Source of the DNA: JAFCDQ01 sp964571335
GTDB lineage: Archaea > Nanobdellota > Nanobdellia > Woesearchaeales > ARS49
Reading direction: 5' to 3'
Assembly (NCBI GenBank): GCA_964571335.1
Contig: CAZNAM010000005.1
Location: 1-23,910, forward strand
Length of the DNA stretch: 23,910 nt
Within the stretch, counting starts at the first letter, position 1, and each line of letters opens with the position of its first letter. The notes beneath the pieces were generated by a model, which was given only the letters and a program-made list of their open reading frames with translations, was not told the origin of the DNA and ran no database searches. Positions 1-8,291 of this stretch are shown here, piece after piece. The position numbers were made by a program, and so were the translations under genes.

Positions 1-36
1 AAACAGTTAGCTGAACTAGAAAACCTTGAAATATAA
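1..36 (+). CDS. C-terminal tail of an upstream gene (partial)
   Basis: Frame 1 is open from the left edge and reads KQLAELENLEI before a TAA stop at 34-36. The composition (Leu, Glu, Lys) fits the amphipathic helical end of a protein, and the next gene starts 37 bases later on the same strand. Eleven residues are too few to name a family, and a chance open frame cannot be excluded. Confidence 0.4.
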   Translation, partial: KQLAELENLEI

Positions 37-73
37 GCAAGATTTTTATTTCTTATTCTTTTTTTATTAAATT

Positions 74-1168
74 ATGATAGAAATTGATGGTTCTTTTGGA
101 AGTGGTGGCGGACAAGTGTTAAGAACTGCTTTAGCTTTCTCTACATTAACTAATATTCCTTTCAGAATGATTAATATCCGCTCTAAAAGAAATCAACCAG
201 GATTAAAGCAGCAACATTTGAGTTGTATTAGATTATTAAAAGAAATGAGCGACTGCAAGGTTTTAGGAGATACTTTAGGCAGTTCTGAAATTATGTTTAT
301 TCCTGGAGAATATAAATCAAAAAATATTGAATTTGATATTCAAACAGCTGGAAGTATCACTTTACTTCTTCAGTCTATTCTTCTTCCTGCTTTGTTTTCA
401 TCTAAAAAGCACAAAATTACAATCACAGGAGGCACTGATGTTGCTTGGAGTTGTCCTTCTGAATACACTAAAGAAATTTTATTTCCTCATCTTAGAAGAT
501 TTTGCAATAATTTAGATATATCTGTTAAAAAAAAAGGTTTTTATCCAAAAGGTGAAGGTGTTATTGAATTAAAGATTGATCCTTCTTTTGACATAACTGC
601 TTTTGATTCTTTTGAAAAATTCAAGAAAACAATAAACACTTTAATCAAGCCTTTTAATCTTGTTAAAAAATTTAATTTGCTCGCAATAAGCGGTTCTGCT
701 TTTTCTTCTAAAAATTTATTAGACAAGCAAGTTTCCAAAAGAATGGCTAATGCTGCGAGAAAAAAATTATTGAAATTATGTCATGCAACTAATATAAGGT
801 CTGAATATGTTTCTTCTTTAAGTACAGGGGCAGGTATTGTTCTTTGGGCAAAAGGTTCTTTTAAAGATGAATTTATTCCTGAAAATCCTATTATTTTTGG
901 TGCAGATGAATTAGGTGAAAAAGGAATTCTTGCTGAAAAAATTGGGGAATCTGCTGCAAATAAACTTATCAAAGAACTTAATTCTGGTGCTTGTGTTGAT
1001 ATAAATTTAGCTGATAATTTAATTCCTTTCATGGCTTTGCTCAATAAAAGTAAAATTAAGACAAGCAGAATTTCAGATCATATTTTAACAAATATTGCAA
1101 TCACAGAGAAATTTCTTGGCAAGATGTTTGCAATAGATAAAGATAAAAATATAATAAAAAGAATCTAA
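74..1168 (+). CDS. rtcA: RNA 3'-terminal phosphate cyclase
   Basis: This enzyme converts RNA 3'-phosphates to 2',3'-cyclic phosphates using ATP through a covalent enzyme-AMP intermediate. The N-terminus carries the family signature (residues 4-20, with the glycine-rich GSFGSGGGQ). A second conserved block lies near 128-142 (SCPSEYTKEILFPHL), and the C-terminal block SDHILTNIAITEKFLG holds His336, which matches the nucleotidylated histidine of E. coli RtcA (His309). The length of 364 aa is slightly above the usual 340 or so. The start is the first ATG of the frame, and the G-rich signature follows directly. No clear Shine-Dalgarno is visible. It converges on the coiled-coil gene with only 3 bases between stops. 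The assignment as RtcA rather than the inactive eukaryotic Rcl1 type rests on the retained histidine. Confidence 0.95.
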   Translation: MIEIDGSFGSGGGQVLRTALAFSTLTNIPFRMINIRSKRNQPGLKQQHLSCIRLLKEMSDCKVLGDTLGSSEIMFIPGEYKSKNIEFDIQTAGSITLLLQSILLPALFSSKKHKITITGGTDVAWSCPSEYTKEILFPHLRRFCNNLDISVKKKGFYPKGEGVIELKIDPSFDITAFDSFEKFKKTINTLIKPFNLVKKFNLLAISGSAFSSKNLLDKQVSKRMANAARKKLLKLCHATNIRSEYVSSLSTGAGIVLWAKGSFKDEFIPENPIIFGADELGEKGILAEKIGESAANKLIKELNSGACVDINLADNLIPFMALLNKSKIKTSRISDHILTNIAITEKFLGKMFAIDKDKNIIKRI

Positions 1169-1171
1169 AAA

Positions 1172-4138
1172 TCACAACATTTCTAATTTGATGCTTGTTT
1201 TTAATTCTTTTAATGCATATTCAAGATTTCTTTTTTCAGAATCACTTGGTAATTTTTCAATTAATACTTCTATTTCTGCTGTTTTTCTTATTGAATCATC
1301 AATATTTCCTCTTGAAAGCATTCCTTCAGCACCTTCTATCATTTCTTGTATTTCTGGATGTGATTTTTTCTTTATTCTTGTTCCTTTTGCTTTTTTCAAC
1401 TCATTTCTTAAATAATCTTCAAATGCTTTTTCTTCTTTGTTTTCTATGCCTTTCAAAGTATCTTTTTCTCTCATTATGACATTATATTCTTTATCAAGAG
1501 CTTTTTCTTTTTGATTCATTCTTTGTTCTCTTTCACTTAAAGATTTTCCTTTTTTTCTGTAAGTTATTTCGCTTCCTATTGCTCTTGCTTCTGTTTTTGC
1601 TATATCTCTTTCAAGCATTTTTCTTTTTTCTTCAAGATTAGAAATCTCTGATTGAAGTTGTTCTGCTTTTTGTATTATCGATTTTGCTTTTTCAACTCTT
1701 TGTTTTTCAATTTGTATTTTGTCTTCTCTTTTTCTTAATTCATCTATTCCTTTTTTCAGAAGATTTTCTTTTTGATCAAGTTGCTTTTGTTTTGTCATTA
1801 ATTTATTATTTTCTTCAGCAATTGTCCCTCTATTTTGTTTGACTTCTTCATTAAATCTTTGTTTCATATCTTTCATGTATTCATCAAAGTTTTCTCTTTC
1901 TGATTTAAGCTTGTTCTTTAATTTCTCTAAATTATGTATTTCAAGAATTACACTTTCTTGTTCTTTCATCAGTAATCTTTTATCTTGTTCAACCTCTTTT
2001 AATATTCCAGATATTTCTTTTTCTTTTTCAGTTAATTGAGTTATATCTTGTTCAGAAATTCTTTCTGCAGATTCTCTGTGTTGTTTTAGTTGTTCTTTAT
2101 ATTCATTAAGTTCTTCTTCTTTTTGATCCCATTCATCTTTTCTTTGTTTTTCTTCTAATCTAAATTCTTCAATTCTTTGTTCAAAAGTTTGTTTTTCTTT
2201 TTTCAAATTTCGTATTACTTCTAAAACATCATTTTGTTTTTGTTTGGTTTTTTCAATAATTGCTTGATTTTCTATTTTAACTTCTTCTTTTATTTTTCTT
2301 CTTTCTTCATCTATTTTTATTCTGTCTAATTCAATTTGAGCTTGTTTTTTATTGAGTTCTTCAGTTAAGTTCTGTCTTTCTTTATTGATATCTTTTTGTT
2401 TTTTCAATAATATTAATTCTCTTCTTTCTACATCTTTTTCTTTTTCTGTTATATTTTCTTCAAGTATAGATAATTCTCTTTGTGCTCCTGCTACTTGCTG
2501 TTGTAAATGTTCAAATTCTTCTTCTTTTTGCTTGATTATTTTGACTTTTTCTTCAAATTTATCCACTAATTGCTTATGATCTTTTATTTTATTATCAATT
2601 TCAAATATTAATTTGGTTTTTTCCTTAATTGCTTTTTCAGCTTCTGCTTTTTTATTCACTAGTTCAAAAAGTTCTTTCTCCCTCTTTGAAACATCTTTTT
2701 CTCTATTATCTAAATTTAGAATTTTGCTTGAGAATTGTGCATTTTGTTTTTCTAATTTTTCATTTTCTTTTTTCAAAGAAGTATTGAGTTTTTCTATTTC
2801 TTTAATATCTGAATCTGCATGTAATAATTTAGTTCCAAACTCAGTATAAGCTTTTTTCAATCCATTCAAAGATTGTTCTGCATTTTTCTTTTCATTATTT
2901 AATTGTTTAATTTTGTTTTCTTCTGCCTGAAATATTAATCTTTGTTCATTAATTTTCTTTTTTTGATTTTCAATAAGTTTCACAGCATCAGCAATTCTTT
3001 TTTCAGCTTCTTTTGATTTTTTATCAGCTTTATCTATAAATTCTTTTTTCTTGCTGTATTCTTTTATAAGTTTAGGCATTTCCGTTTCTATTTTTTCTTT
3101 AGATTGAGATAATTCTTTTATTCTTTTAAGGTTAGAATCATAATTTTTAATTGCTTTTGTTAATCGTTCAAATTGAACTCTTTTTATTTCTGTTTCTTTG
3201 TTTAAGTTTTCAAAATCTTTGAGTAATTTATTCTTATTTTTTATAAATTGAGATAATTGAACTTTGTGTTCTTCAAGTTTATCTTGTTCTTTCTGAAGAA
3301 CATCAATTTTTTTGCTTCGCATGATTAACTGATCTTTCAGAAGTTCAGATAGTTTTTGGCTTTTTGATACTTCTGATTTTTGGTCTTTTAGAATTTTGTT
3401 TAATCTGTCTGTTTCTTTTTTGATTTTCTCATATTCTTCAAATTTTATTTTAATTTTTTTCTCTAATTCTTTTTCAGAATTAACTAATTTTTTGTACTTT
3501 TGATTTAAATCATTTTTATAATTTTGAATTGTTTCTTTTTCTTTTAAAGATTCTTCCAGAATTTTTTGAGATAATTTTTCTTTCTGTTTAGCATCTATCA
3601 GTAATTTGTTAATTTTTTCTTTTTCTTCTTCTAAAAAATATTGTTTAGACTTAACTTGCTCTAAAGCATCGCTTAATATTTCTTTTGCTTTTTGTTTTTG
3701 TTTATTTAATGTGTTCATATCATTTTGATTTTGTTTCTTTTGTTGTTTTATGTTATTTAAAACAGCTATTTCTTCATTTATTGATTGCAAAATTTCTTTT
3801 CTTTTTACAATTAATTTTTTTATTTCTTTTGTTATCTGTTTGGTTTGCTTATTTGCATTATTTATTGCTTTTTGAGAATCTGCATCTTTTTTGTACAATG
3901 CGCTTCTAGATTTTTCAACACTCTTTTTTTGTTCAATAACTTTTTGTTTTTCAAGAAAAAGAGAATTTTTTTCTATTTCTAATTTTGATAAGATAGAATT
4001 TGCAGTATTTTCAAGTTTTTTTAGAATTTTTTTTTTATTTTCAATCTCTTTCATTAAATTTTTGTCTTGTTTAGCTAATGATTTCAATTTATTGGATTTT
4101 TCTTGAGTCTTTGATTTAGGTTTTGAAATAATGACCAC
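1172..4138 (-). CDS. Giant coiled-coil protein, function unknown
   Basis: The protein has 988 residues and is almost entirely charged heptad-like helix rich in Lys, Glu, Gln and Leu from about residue 10 to 910. It ends in a non-coiled helical region (about 925-988) beginning near SHPEIQEMIEGAEGML. There is no Walker A or B motif, no hinge, no signal peptide and no membrane segment, so it is not an SMC or Rad50 protein. A cytoplasmic scaffold, tether or filament is the most one can infer. The start is a GTG at 4138 inside a G-rich stretch (AAAGGGGTGG), so the ribosome site overlaps the proposed start; the next Met is residue 29, which has no obvious ribosome site. A TATA-like ATATATTTATAAATA lies around 4165-4185 on this strand. 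Long coiled-coil proteins diverge fast, so homology may be hard to detect. Confidence 0.85.
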   Translation of the reverse strand: MVIISKPKSKTQEKSNKLKSLAKQDKNLMKEIENKKKILKKLENTANSILSKLEIEKNSLFLEKQKVIEQKKSVEKSRSALYKKDADSQKAINNANKQTKQITKEIKKLIVKRKEILQSINEEIAVLNNIKQQKKQNQNDMNTLNKQKQKAKEILSDALEQVKSKQYFLEEEKEKINKLLIDAKQKEKLSQKILEESLKEKETIQNYKNDLNQKYKKLVNSEKELEKKIKIKFEEYEKIKKETDRLNKILKDQKSEVSKSQKLSELLKDQLIMRSKKIDVLQKEQDKLEEHKVQLSQFIKNKNKLLKDFENLNKETEIKRVQFERLTKAIKNYDSNLKRIKELSQSKEKIETEMPKLIKEYSKKKEFIDKADKKSKEAEKRIADAVKLIENQKKKINEQRLIFQAEENKIKQLNNEKKNAEQSLNGLKKAYTEFGTKLLHADSDIKEIEKLNTSLKKENEKLEKQNAQFSSKILNLDNREKDVSKREKELFELVNKKAEAEKAIKEKTKLIFEIDNKIKDHKQLVDKFEEKVKIIKQKEEEFEHLQQQVAGAQRELSILEENITEKEKDVERRELILLKKQKDINKERQNLTEELNKKQAQIELDRIKIDEERRKIKEEVKIENQAIIEKTKQKQNDVLEVIRNLKKEKQTFEQRIEEFRLEEKQRKDEWDQKEEELNEYKEQLKQHRESAERISEQDITQLTEKEKEISGILKEVEQDKRLLMKEQESVILEIHNLEKLKNKLKSERENFDEYMKDMKQRFNEEVKQNRGTIAEENNKLMTKQKQLDQKENLLKKGIDELRKREDKIQIEKQRVEKAKSIIQKAEQLQSEISNLEEKRKMLERDIAKTEARAIGSEITYRKKGKSLSEREQRMNQKEKALDKEYNVIMREKDTLKGIENKEEKAFEDYLRNELKKAKGTRIKKKSHPEIQEMIEGAEGMLSRGNIDDSIRKTAEIEVLIEKLPSDSEKRNLEYALKELKTSIKLEML

Positions 4139-4263
4139 CCCTTTATCATAATATTATTCGTCTTTTTATTTATAAATATATCTTCTTTTTTTAAAGTTTT
4201 ACTAAAAACAAGTAACTACTTTTAAGTGAGATGGGTTATTTATTGTTAAAACTCAAACCATAA

Positions 4264-4275
4264 GCTTTTTATATT
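4264..4275 (+). promoter_or_regulatory. TATA box of the zinc-ribbon/EF-1beta operon
   Basis: CTTTTTATATTG is centred about 28 bases before the ATG at 4299. That spacing suits an archaeal promoter giving a leaderless or almost leaderless transcript for the operon that follows. Confidence 0.5.
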
Positions 4276-4298
4276 GAACTCTTCCTGAATGTGCTACT

Positions 4299-4469
4299 AT
4301 GAAAGAATTTGTTTGTAATTCATGTAAAAAACAATTAAAAGGCACTCAAGGAGTCACAAAATTCCTATGCCCTAATTGTTTGAAATATGAAATAATCAGA
4401 TGCGAACTTTGCAAAAAAGTTGTAGCTAAATTTAAATGTGCTAATTGTGGTTTTGAGGGGCCTAACTAA
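4299..4469 (+). CDS. Small zinc-ribbon protein linked to translation (COG2888-like)
   Basis: This 56-residue protein has four CxxC pairs (Cys6/9, 24/27, 35/38, 47/50), enough for two zinc sites. The size, the four-pair layout and the position just before aEF-1beta match the archaeal family annotated as predicted Zn-ribbon RNA-binding protein with a function in translation (HVO_2753-like). The start is the ATG at 4299, with a TATA box at leaderless spacing. The stop TAA at 4467-4469 is one base before the ATG of aEF-1beta, so the two are surely co-transcribed. A GAGGGG stretch in its last codons can act as the ribosome site of the next gene. The biochemical role of the family is not established. 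Confidence 0.88.
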   Translation: MKEFVCNSCKKQLKGTQGVTKFLCPNCLKYEIIRCELCKKVVAKFKCANCGFEGPN

Positions 4470-4470
4470 A

Positions 4471-4764
4471 ATGGCAAGTGTTATTGTCACCTTTAACATA
4501 ATGCCTGAAGGTGTTGAAATCAATCTCCAAGAGCTAGAAAAAGAAGTTAAAGAAAAAATCATTGATTTTGCAGGACCTGATTTTAAAGAAGATAGTGATA
4601 TTAAAATTGAAATTGTTGATGTAGCTTTTGGCTTAAAAGCCCTTGATATAAAAGCAATTTTTGATGAAAGTCGCGGCGGAACAGAAGAACTTGAAAATAA
4701 CATTACTGAAATTGAAGGTGTTAAATCTGTTGAAGTTACTGATGTAAGAAGAATTATAGGATGA
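4471..4764 (+). CDS. ef1b: Translation elongation factor aEF-1beta
   Basis: This is the archaeal nucleotide exchange factor for aEF-1alpha, replacing GDP by GTP. The 97-residue protein begins MASVIVTFNIMPEGVEINLQ and contains the family's conserved middle (VAFGLKALDIKAIF, about 51-64) and C-terminal part (EELENNITEIEGVKSVEVTDV). Its length is close to the usual 85-95 aa. The ATG at 4471 is preferred over an in-frame GTG at 4438, because that extension lies inside the zinc-ribbon gene and the ATG sits about 10 bases after the GAGGGG motif. It forms an operon with the zinc ribbon upstream and the FKBP isomerase four bases downstream. Confidence 0.93.
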   Translation: MASVIVTFNIMPEGVEINLQELEKEVKEKIIDFAGPDFKEDSDIKIEIVDVAFGLKALDIKAIFDESRGGTEELENNITEIEGVKSVEVTDVRRIIG

Positions 4765-4768
4765 TATT

Positions 4769-5794
4769 ATGAGAATTAAAAGATTTTTACTGCTTATTGC
4801 AATTTTAATTGTTGTTATTTTATTATATAAATTTTCATTTTATGATAATTCTTCAATTGTTGAAAACAAAGGCAGTAAACTTATCGATGAAGCAAATATT
4901 TCTTTAATTCCTGATGGTTCAGATAAGGAACAAATAAAAATTAATGAGAATTTAACTAACTTAGGTGATTTGATAACTATTGATTATGTTCTTAAAATGA
5001 AAAATGGAACTGTTATTGATACTAATGATGAGATTCTTGCTAAAGAAAACAATCTTGTTAATTATGTTAAAGGCCCTTATAAATTAATTTTAGGAAATAG
5101 TGGAAAATTAAGACTTAAAACTTTTGATAAAGCTTTAGTTGGCTGGAAAGTTGGAGAACAAAAAACTGTTGAAATTGCTCCTACTGAAAATGAATTATTT
5201 ATCAAACTTAACAGAACTGTATCTGAAAAACTTTATTTTACAATTCCTCGTTATCAAGGACTTCCTTTAAAATCTTTTAAAAATTTATTTGGAAAAGAAG
5301 CAAAGATTGGAGATACTGTTTCAAATCCTAAGTTTCCTTGGTCTTTTAAGATAACTAATATTACTGAAAACAATGCTGTTGGAAATCCTATTGTTGAAGT
5401 TGGCAAGAAATATAGTTTAGCAGATAAACCTTGGCCTGTTGAACTTGTTTCTGTTCAGGAAAGAATGCTTCAGTTTAAGCAGGCTCCTGAAAAAGATACT
5501 TATGAAACTGATTTTGGACTTACTGATGTTAAAACAAGCGATTCTTATCTTTTCATGCATTATAATCCTGTAGAAAACAAGATCATAGATCATGATATAA
5601 GTTATGGTCCTGTTAACATGCCTGCTAAATTTAAAATAATTGAAATCACAGAATCTCAATTTGTGCTTTTTAGAATCGATAATATTAATGACAAATATCT
5701 TGATTTAACTGCAAAAATTCTTGATAGGATTCCTAATGTTAAAGAAGTCAGGGAAGATTCTCCTCTTGAAGAAGCTTCTCAGAAATTTCAGTGA
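4769..5794 (+). CDS. Membrane-anchored FKBP-type peptidyl-prolyl isomerase
   Basis: Residues 5-22 are a hydrophobic signal anchor after a basic MRIKR, so the body is probably outside the membrane. The FKBP core begins around residue 65 (GDLITIDYVLKMKNGTVIDT) and includes the family segment LVGWKVGEQKTVEIAP (about 123-138). A second domain follows, in the style of archaeal long FKBPs, up to residue 341. It is probably a prolyl isomerase or chaperone for exported proteins. The ATG follows the aEF-1beta stop by four bases, and AGGATGAT across that stop serves as the ribosome site. The last 47 bases overlap the 3' end of trm1 on the other strand. Confidence 0.85.
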   Translation: MRIKRFLLLIAILIVVILLYKFSFYDNSSIVENKGSKLIDEANISLIPDGSDKEQIKINENLTNLGDLITIDYVLKMKNGTVIDTNDEILAKENNLVNYVKGPYKLILGNSGKLRLKTFDKALVGWKVGEQKTVEIAPTENELFIKLNRTVSEKLYFTIPRYQGLPLKSFKNLFGKEAKIGDTVSNPKFPWSFKITNITENNAVGNPIVEVGKKYSLADKPWPVELVSVQERMLQFKQAPEKDTYETDFGLTDVKTSDSYLFMHYNPVENKIIDHDISYGPVNMPAKFKIIEITESQFVLFRIDNINDKYLDLTAKILDRIPNVKEVREDSPLEEASQKFQ

Positions 5795-6878
5795 TTGACA
5801 TATCTGTTTTTATTCCTGTTTTGTTTGTATGTGTTCTTGATGCTTCATGTCCTGCTTTTTTTATGATTTGAAATATCTTTTCCATACTTAATGCAGGAAT
5901 CTTTAACTTTTTGCATAATCTGTGTATATCATAATGCCCTATTGTTTTTATTTTCATTTCTGCGTTTATTGATTCTAATAATTTCTGAGAGTGCTTGTTT
6001 TCTGCTTTTTCTGAAAGTTTAAGCATTTTTTTGCATAATTTTTCGTCATATAATTGTCCTGTCCATATTGGACCTGCTTTTTCAAAACTAGGATTAATTT
6101 CTTGTGCCTGATTTTTTTCTTCTATTTTTATCTCGAATGTTTTTGGATTCCAGTAAATAAATTTATGTTGTTTGATGATTTGGTCTGTTTTTTCTCTGCC
6201 TCTTTCTGCTTTAAAGTATATTCTTACATAATGATTATCTGAATAAGAGAATATTGGAATCAATGGTTTTTCATATTGTGCTCCAACCATCTGCACTTTT
6301 CTTATCAATATCCTTAATGCTGTTTCATGCATGAAATAATTTCTTAATGGAACTGCCCAGTATTTTCTAATGCATGCTTTTGGATATGTTCCTGCTAATG
6401 CACTTGTATCTGTTGCTGTTACAGCAAGTATTCCTTCTCTCGACAATCTTTTTATTGAAGGATCTAGATAGAAATTAGGGGTTCCAAAAGGATCTATGTC
6501 AATATAGTGGAATCCGTCTCTTTCAATCAATCCTTTAACAGCCTCTTCTTTTGTTATCTCTATTTTTTTTGTGTCTGTTTTATTTATTTTGTTGAGTTTC
6601 AGATTTTGTTTTATTTTCTTTACAGCTGTTTCAGAAATATCATTGCACCATATTTTTTTTATCTTTTTGGCAGGAAGTTCCTGCAGAAATCTTATTGTTC
6701 TTACTCCGCTTCCAGCCATCAGGTCTGCTATCTTTAGATCATTTTTTTCATATGCTTTCAAAAGCAGGATAGCAATATCTCTGTTTAATTTCATCACAGG
6801 ATTGTAAAAAACTTCCATCTCTCTTGAGACTATTTTCTTTTGTTCTACATTAAGCAGACAATTTTCTTCTTTTATCAT
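5748..6878 (-). CDS. trm1: tRNA (guanine26-N2)-dimethyltransferase Trm1
   Basis: Trm1 uses S-adenosylmethionine to methylate N2 of G26 in tRNA. The family marks are all present: EVFYNPVMKLNRD (about 22-34), a SAM-binding loop LMAGSGVRTIR (53-63), the acidic NDIS after strand 2 (79-82), the catalytic-region DPFGTP (129-134), the block TATDTSALAGTYP (154-166) and the C-terminal HEASRTHTNKTGIKTD (about 344-359). The length of 376 aa is normal. The ATG at 6878 shares an ATGA junction with the stop of the acidic zinc protein upstream, so translation is likely coupled. The C-terminus overlaps the FKBP gene by 47 bases on the other strand. Confidence 0.95.
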   Translation of the reverse strand: MIKEENCLLNVEQKKIVSREMEVFYNPVMKLNRDIAILLLKAYEKNDLKIADLMAGSGVRTIRFLQELPAKKIKKIWCNDISETAVKKIKQNLKLNKINKTDTKKIEITKEEAVKGLIERDGFHYIDIDPFGTPNFYLDPSIKRLSREGILAVTATDTSALAGTYPKACIRKYWAVPLRNYFMHETALRILIRKVQMVGAQYEKPLIPIFSYSDNHYVRIYFKAERGREKTDQIIKQHKFIYWNPKTFEIKIEEKNQAQEINPSFEKAGPIWTGQLYDEKLCKKMLKLSEKAENKHSQKLLESINAEMKIKTIGHYDIHRLCKKLKIPALSMEKIFQIIKKAGHEASRTHTNKTGIKTDMSITEISEKLLQEENLP

Positions 6879-7198
6879 TCGCCTCTGTTATCTGGCTTTA
6901 CTTTTGATTCATATTCCTTAGCACATTCTTCACAGCAGAATTTCATTTTTACTCCATTTATTTCTCTTTCAACAACATTTTCTTCTCTATCTCCTAATGG
7001 TTCTCCGCATGTTGGACAGTCTCCTTCTATTCCTTTTTGTTCATCTCCTTCTGCTCCTTCACTAAATCCTTCTTCTTCTGGTGAAATTTCATCGTTTTCC
7101 TGCATCTCTTCTCTTCCACCTTCACTATATACATCTTCATCTTTTTTTCCTTCGTCTATTTCTATTTTCTCTTCTTCAATAGTTTCTTTTTCTCCCAT
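6875..7198 (-). CDS. Acidic protein with C-terminal TRASH/YHS-like zinc motif
   Basis: The first 60 or so of the 107 residues are almost pure Glu, Asp, Gly and Lys and must be disordered. The C-terminal 45 hold CPTCGEPL, then GVKMKFCCEECAKEYES, giving a CxxC ... CCxxC pattern like TRASH/YHS metal-binding domains. The start is well supported by a strong GAGGTGG six bases before the ATG. The gene lies between the NFACT-like gene (21 bases upstream) and trm1 (ATGA overlap), so it belongs to a translation/tRNA operon. A metal-sensing or metal-carrier role is what TRASH domains usually suggest; the acidic tail suggests contact with a basic partner such as the ribosome, which is only inference. Confidence 0.82.
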   Translation of the reverse strand: MGEKETIEEEKIEIDEGKKDEDVYSEGGREEMQENDEISPEEEGFSEGAEGDEQKGIEGDCPTCGEPLGDREENVVEREINGVKMKFCCEECAKEYESKVKPDNRGE

Positions 7199-7219
7199 TT
7201 TTTTCCACCTCAGACTTTT

Positions 7220-8248
7220 TTAATCAAATTTGATTTTTGCTTTTTTATTTTTCCAGTCAATTTTGACATTATCAGATATTTTTTTATTTTTTATTTTTTC
7301 AAGAATTTCTTTTATTTCAGTATATTTTGTATATATCATTTCTGCTTTTTTTCTTTCTTCTTGTTCTTTTTTTTCTAGTTCTTTGATTTGTTTTTCTTGT
7401 ATTTTAATTATGCTTTCCCATTTCTTTTTTTCTTCGTTAAAAAAGTCTTTTTTTTCTGGTGATTCTTCGGTTAAATCAATTCCTAAAGAAAATGTTGTTA
7501 CAGAAATATCTTTTTTCTTCAAATGAATAAAGGGTATTGGTGTTGCAAGATTAGGTTTTTCATTTTCATAATATACTTTTGGAAGAATTTCTGAATCAAA
7601 TATCTCTTTTATTGCTCTTGTTATTTTTTTGAAGTCAATTTCAGAATTTGCTATGATTTTTGCTCTGGAAAATATTTCTTTTGCATAATCTTTTCCAAAA
7701 CCAGCTAATGCCAATTGTTTTTCTGTATCTTCTTGTTTGATATCTTTTTTGAGCTTTTGTTTTAATTTTGCTTCTGTTATTTCAAAAATATTTTCTGTTA
7801 CAGGAGGCATTTCATATTTTTGTCCTCTTCTTATTTGTCTGTCTTTCCATTTCCTTTCTATTTTTGAACATATGATTTTTCCTTGTTTTTCAAGAATTAT
7901 ATTTCCATTTCCAAATAATTCAATATATAATTTATAATCTTCTTCTTTTCCTATTATAATCTCTATTATTCTTTCTGATTTTATTTGTTTGATTTCTTTA
8001 ATTCTTTGATTAGAAATATGCTTTCTTAATGTTGCTGCGATATGTGGTAGTTTTTCAAATTCAGGTTTATGTTTTGTAATCCATATTTTATTTGATTTTA
8101 TTCTTAAAAGTTTGTTTCCTTTTGATGTGACATATACAGGCAGGAAGATTTCTTCATCAAACTGCTGTATTTTGTCTATTCTACCACCTATTAATGTTTG
8201 CAGTTCTTTTACCATAAAATATACATCTAATGAAGTAAATCCTCTCAT
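7220..8248 (-). CDS. Short NFACT/Rqc2 (FbpA-like) protein lacking NFACT-R
   Basis: NFACT proteins (Rqc2/NEMF, bacterial RqcH) bind stalled large ribosomal subunits and tRNA and add C-terminal tails to stuck nascent chains. The N-terminal domain is clear: MRGFTSLDVYFMVKELQ with the conserved Asp8, the middle block LPHIAATLRKHISNQRI (68-83), and SERIIEI (91-97) at the site of the usual Asp-Arg pair. A helical middle part and a coiled coil (about 265-325) follow, and the protein stops at residue 342. Full archaeal members run to about 650 aa with a C-terminal NFACT-R (DUF814) domain, which is missing here. The next gene starts 21 bases on, so a recent frameshift is unlikely. TTTTAAAA lies 27 bases before the ATG, giving a leaderless start. 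Confidence 0.85.
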   Translation of the reverse strand: MRGFTSLDVYFMVKELQTLIGGRIDKIQQFDEEIFLPVYVTSKGNKLLRIKSNKIWITKHKPEFEKLPHIAATLRKHISNQRIKEIKQIKSERIIEIIIGKEEDYKLYIELFGNGNIILEKQGKIICSKIERKWKDRQIRRGQKYEMPPVTENIFEITEAKLKQKLKKDIKQEDTEKQLALAGFGKDYAKEIFSRAKIIANSEIDFKKITRAIKEIFDSEILPKVYYENEKPNLATPIPFIHLKKKDISVTTFSLGIDLTEESPEKKDFFNEEKKKWESIIKIQEKQIKELEKKEQEERKKAEMIYTKYTEIKEILEKIKNKKISDNVKIDWKNKKAKIKFD

Positions 8249-8270
8249 ATTTATCTGATTAGAAATTGTA

Positions 8271-8280
8271 GTTTTAAAAC
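8271..8280 (-). promoter_or_regulatory. TATA box of the NFACT-trm1 operon
   Basis: GTTTTAAAAC is centred about 27 bases upstream of the ATG at 8248 on the minus strand. It lies between the stop of the second SMR transporter and the NFACT start, so it probably opens a new leaderless transcript. Confidence 0.5.
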
Positions 8281-8291
8281 TTATCTGTAAA

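Noticed and set aside
1188..4106. Many plus-strand open frames of 66-94 codons opposite the coiled-coil gene
   Set aside because: They are rich in Phe, Ser and Leu, as expected of the antisense of Lys/Glu-rich codons, and have no start signals. The minus-strand gene explains them.
1172..4138. SMC, Rad50 or other ATPase identity for the coiled-coil protein
   Set aside because: No Walker A, Walker B or signature motif exists at either end, and there is no hinge or zinc hook.
4365..4703. 112-codon minus-strand frame opposite aEF-1beta
   Set aside because: It is the complement of a well-supported conserved gene, with antisense composition.
4438..4764. Longer aEF-1beta starting at GTG 4438
   Set aside because: The extra residues lie inside the zinc-ribbon gene and do not match the family; ATG 4471 has a ribosome site.
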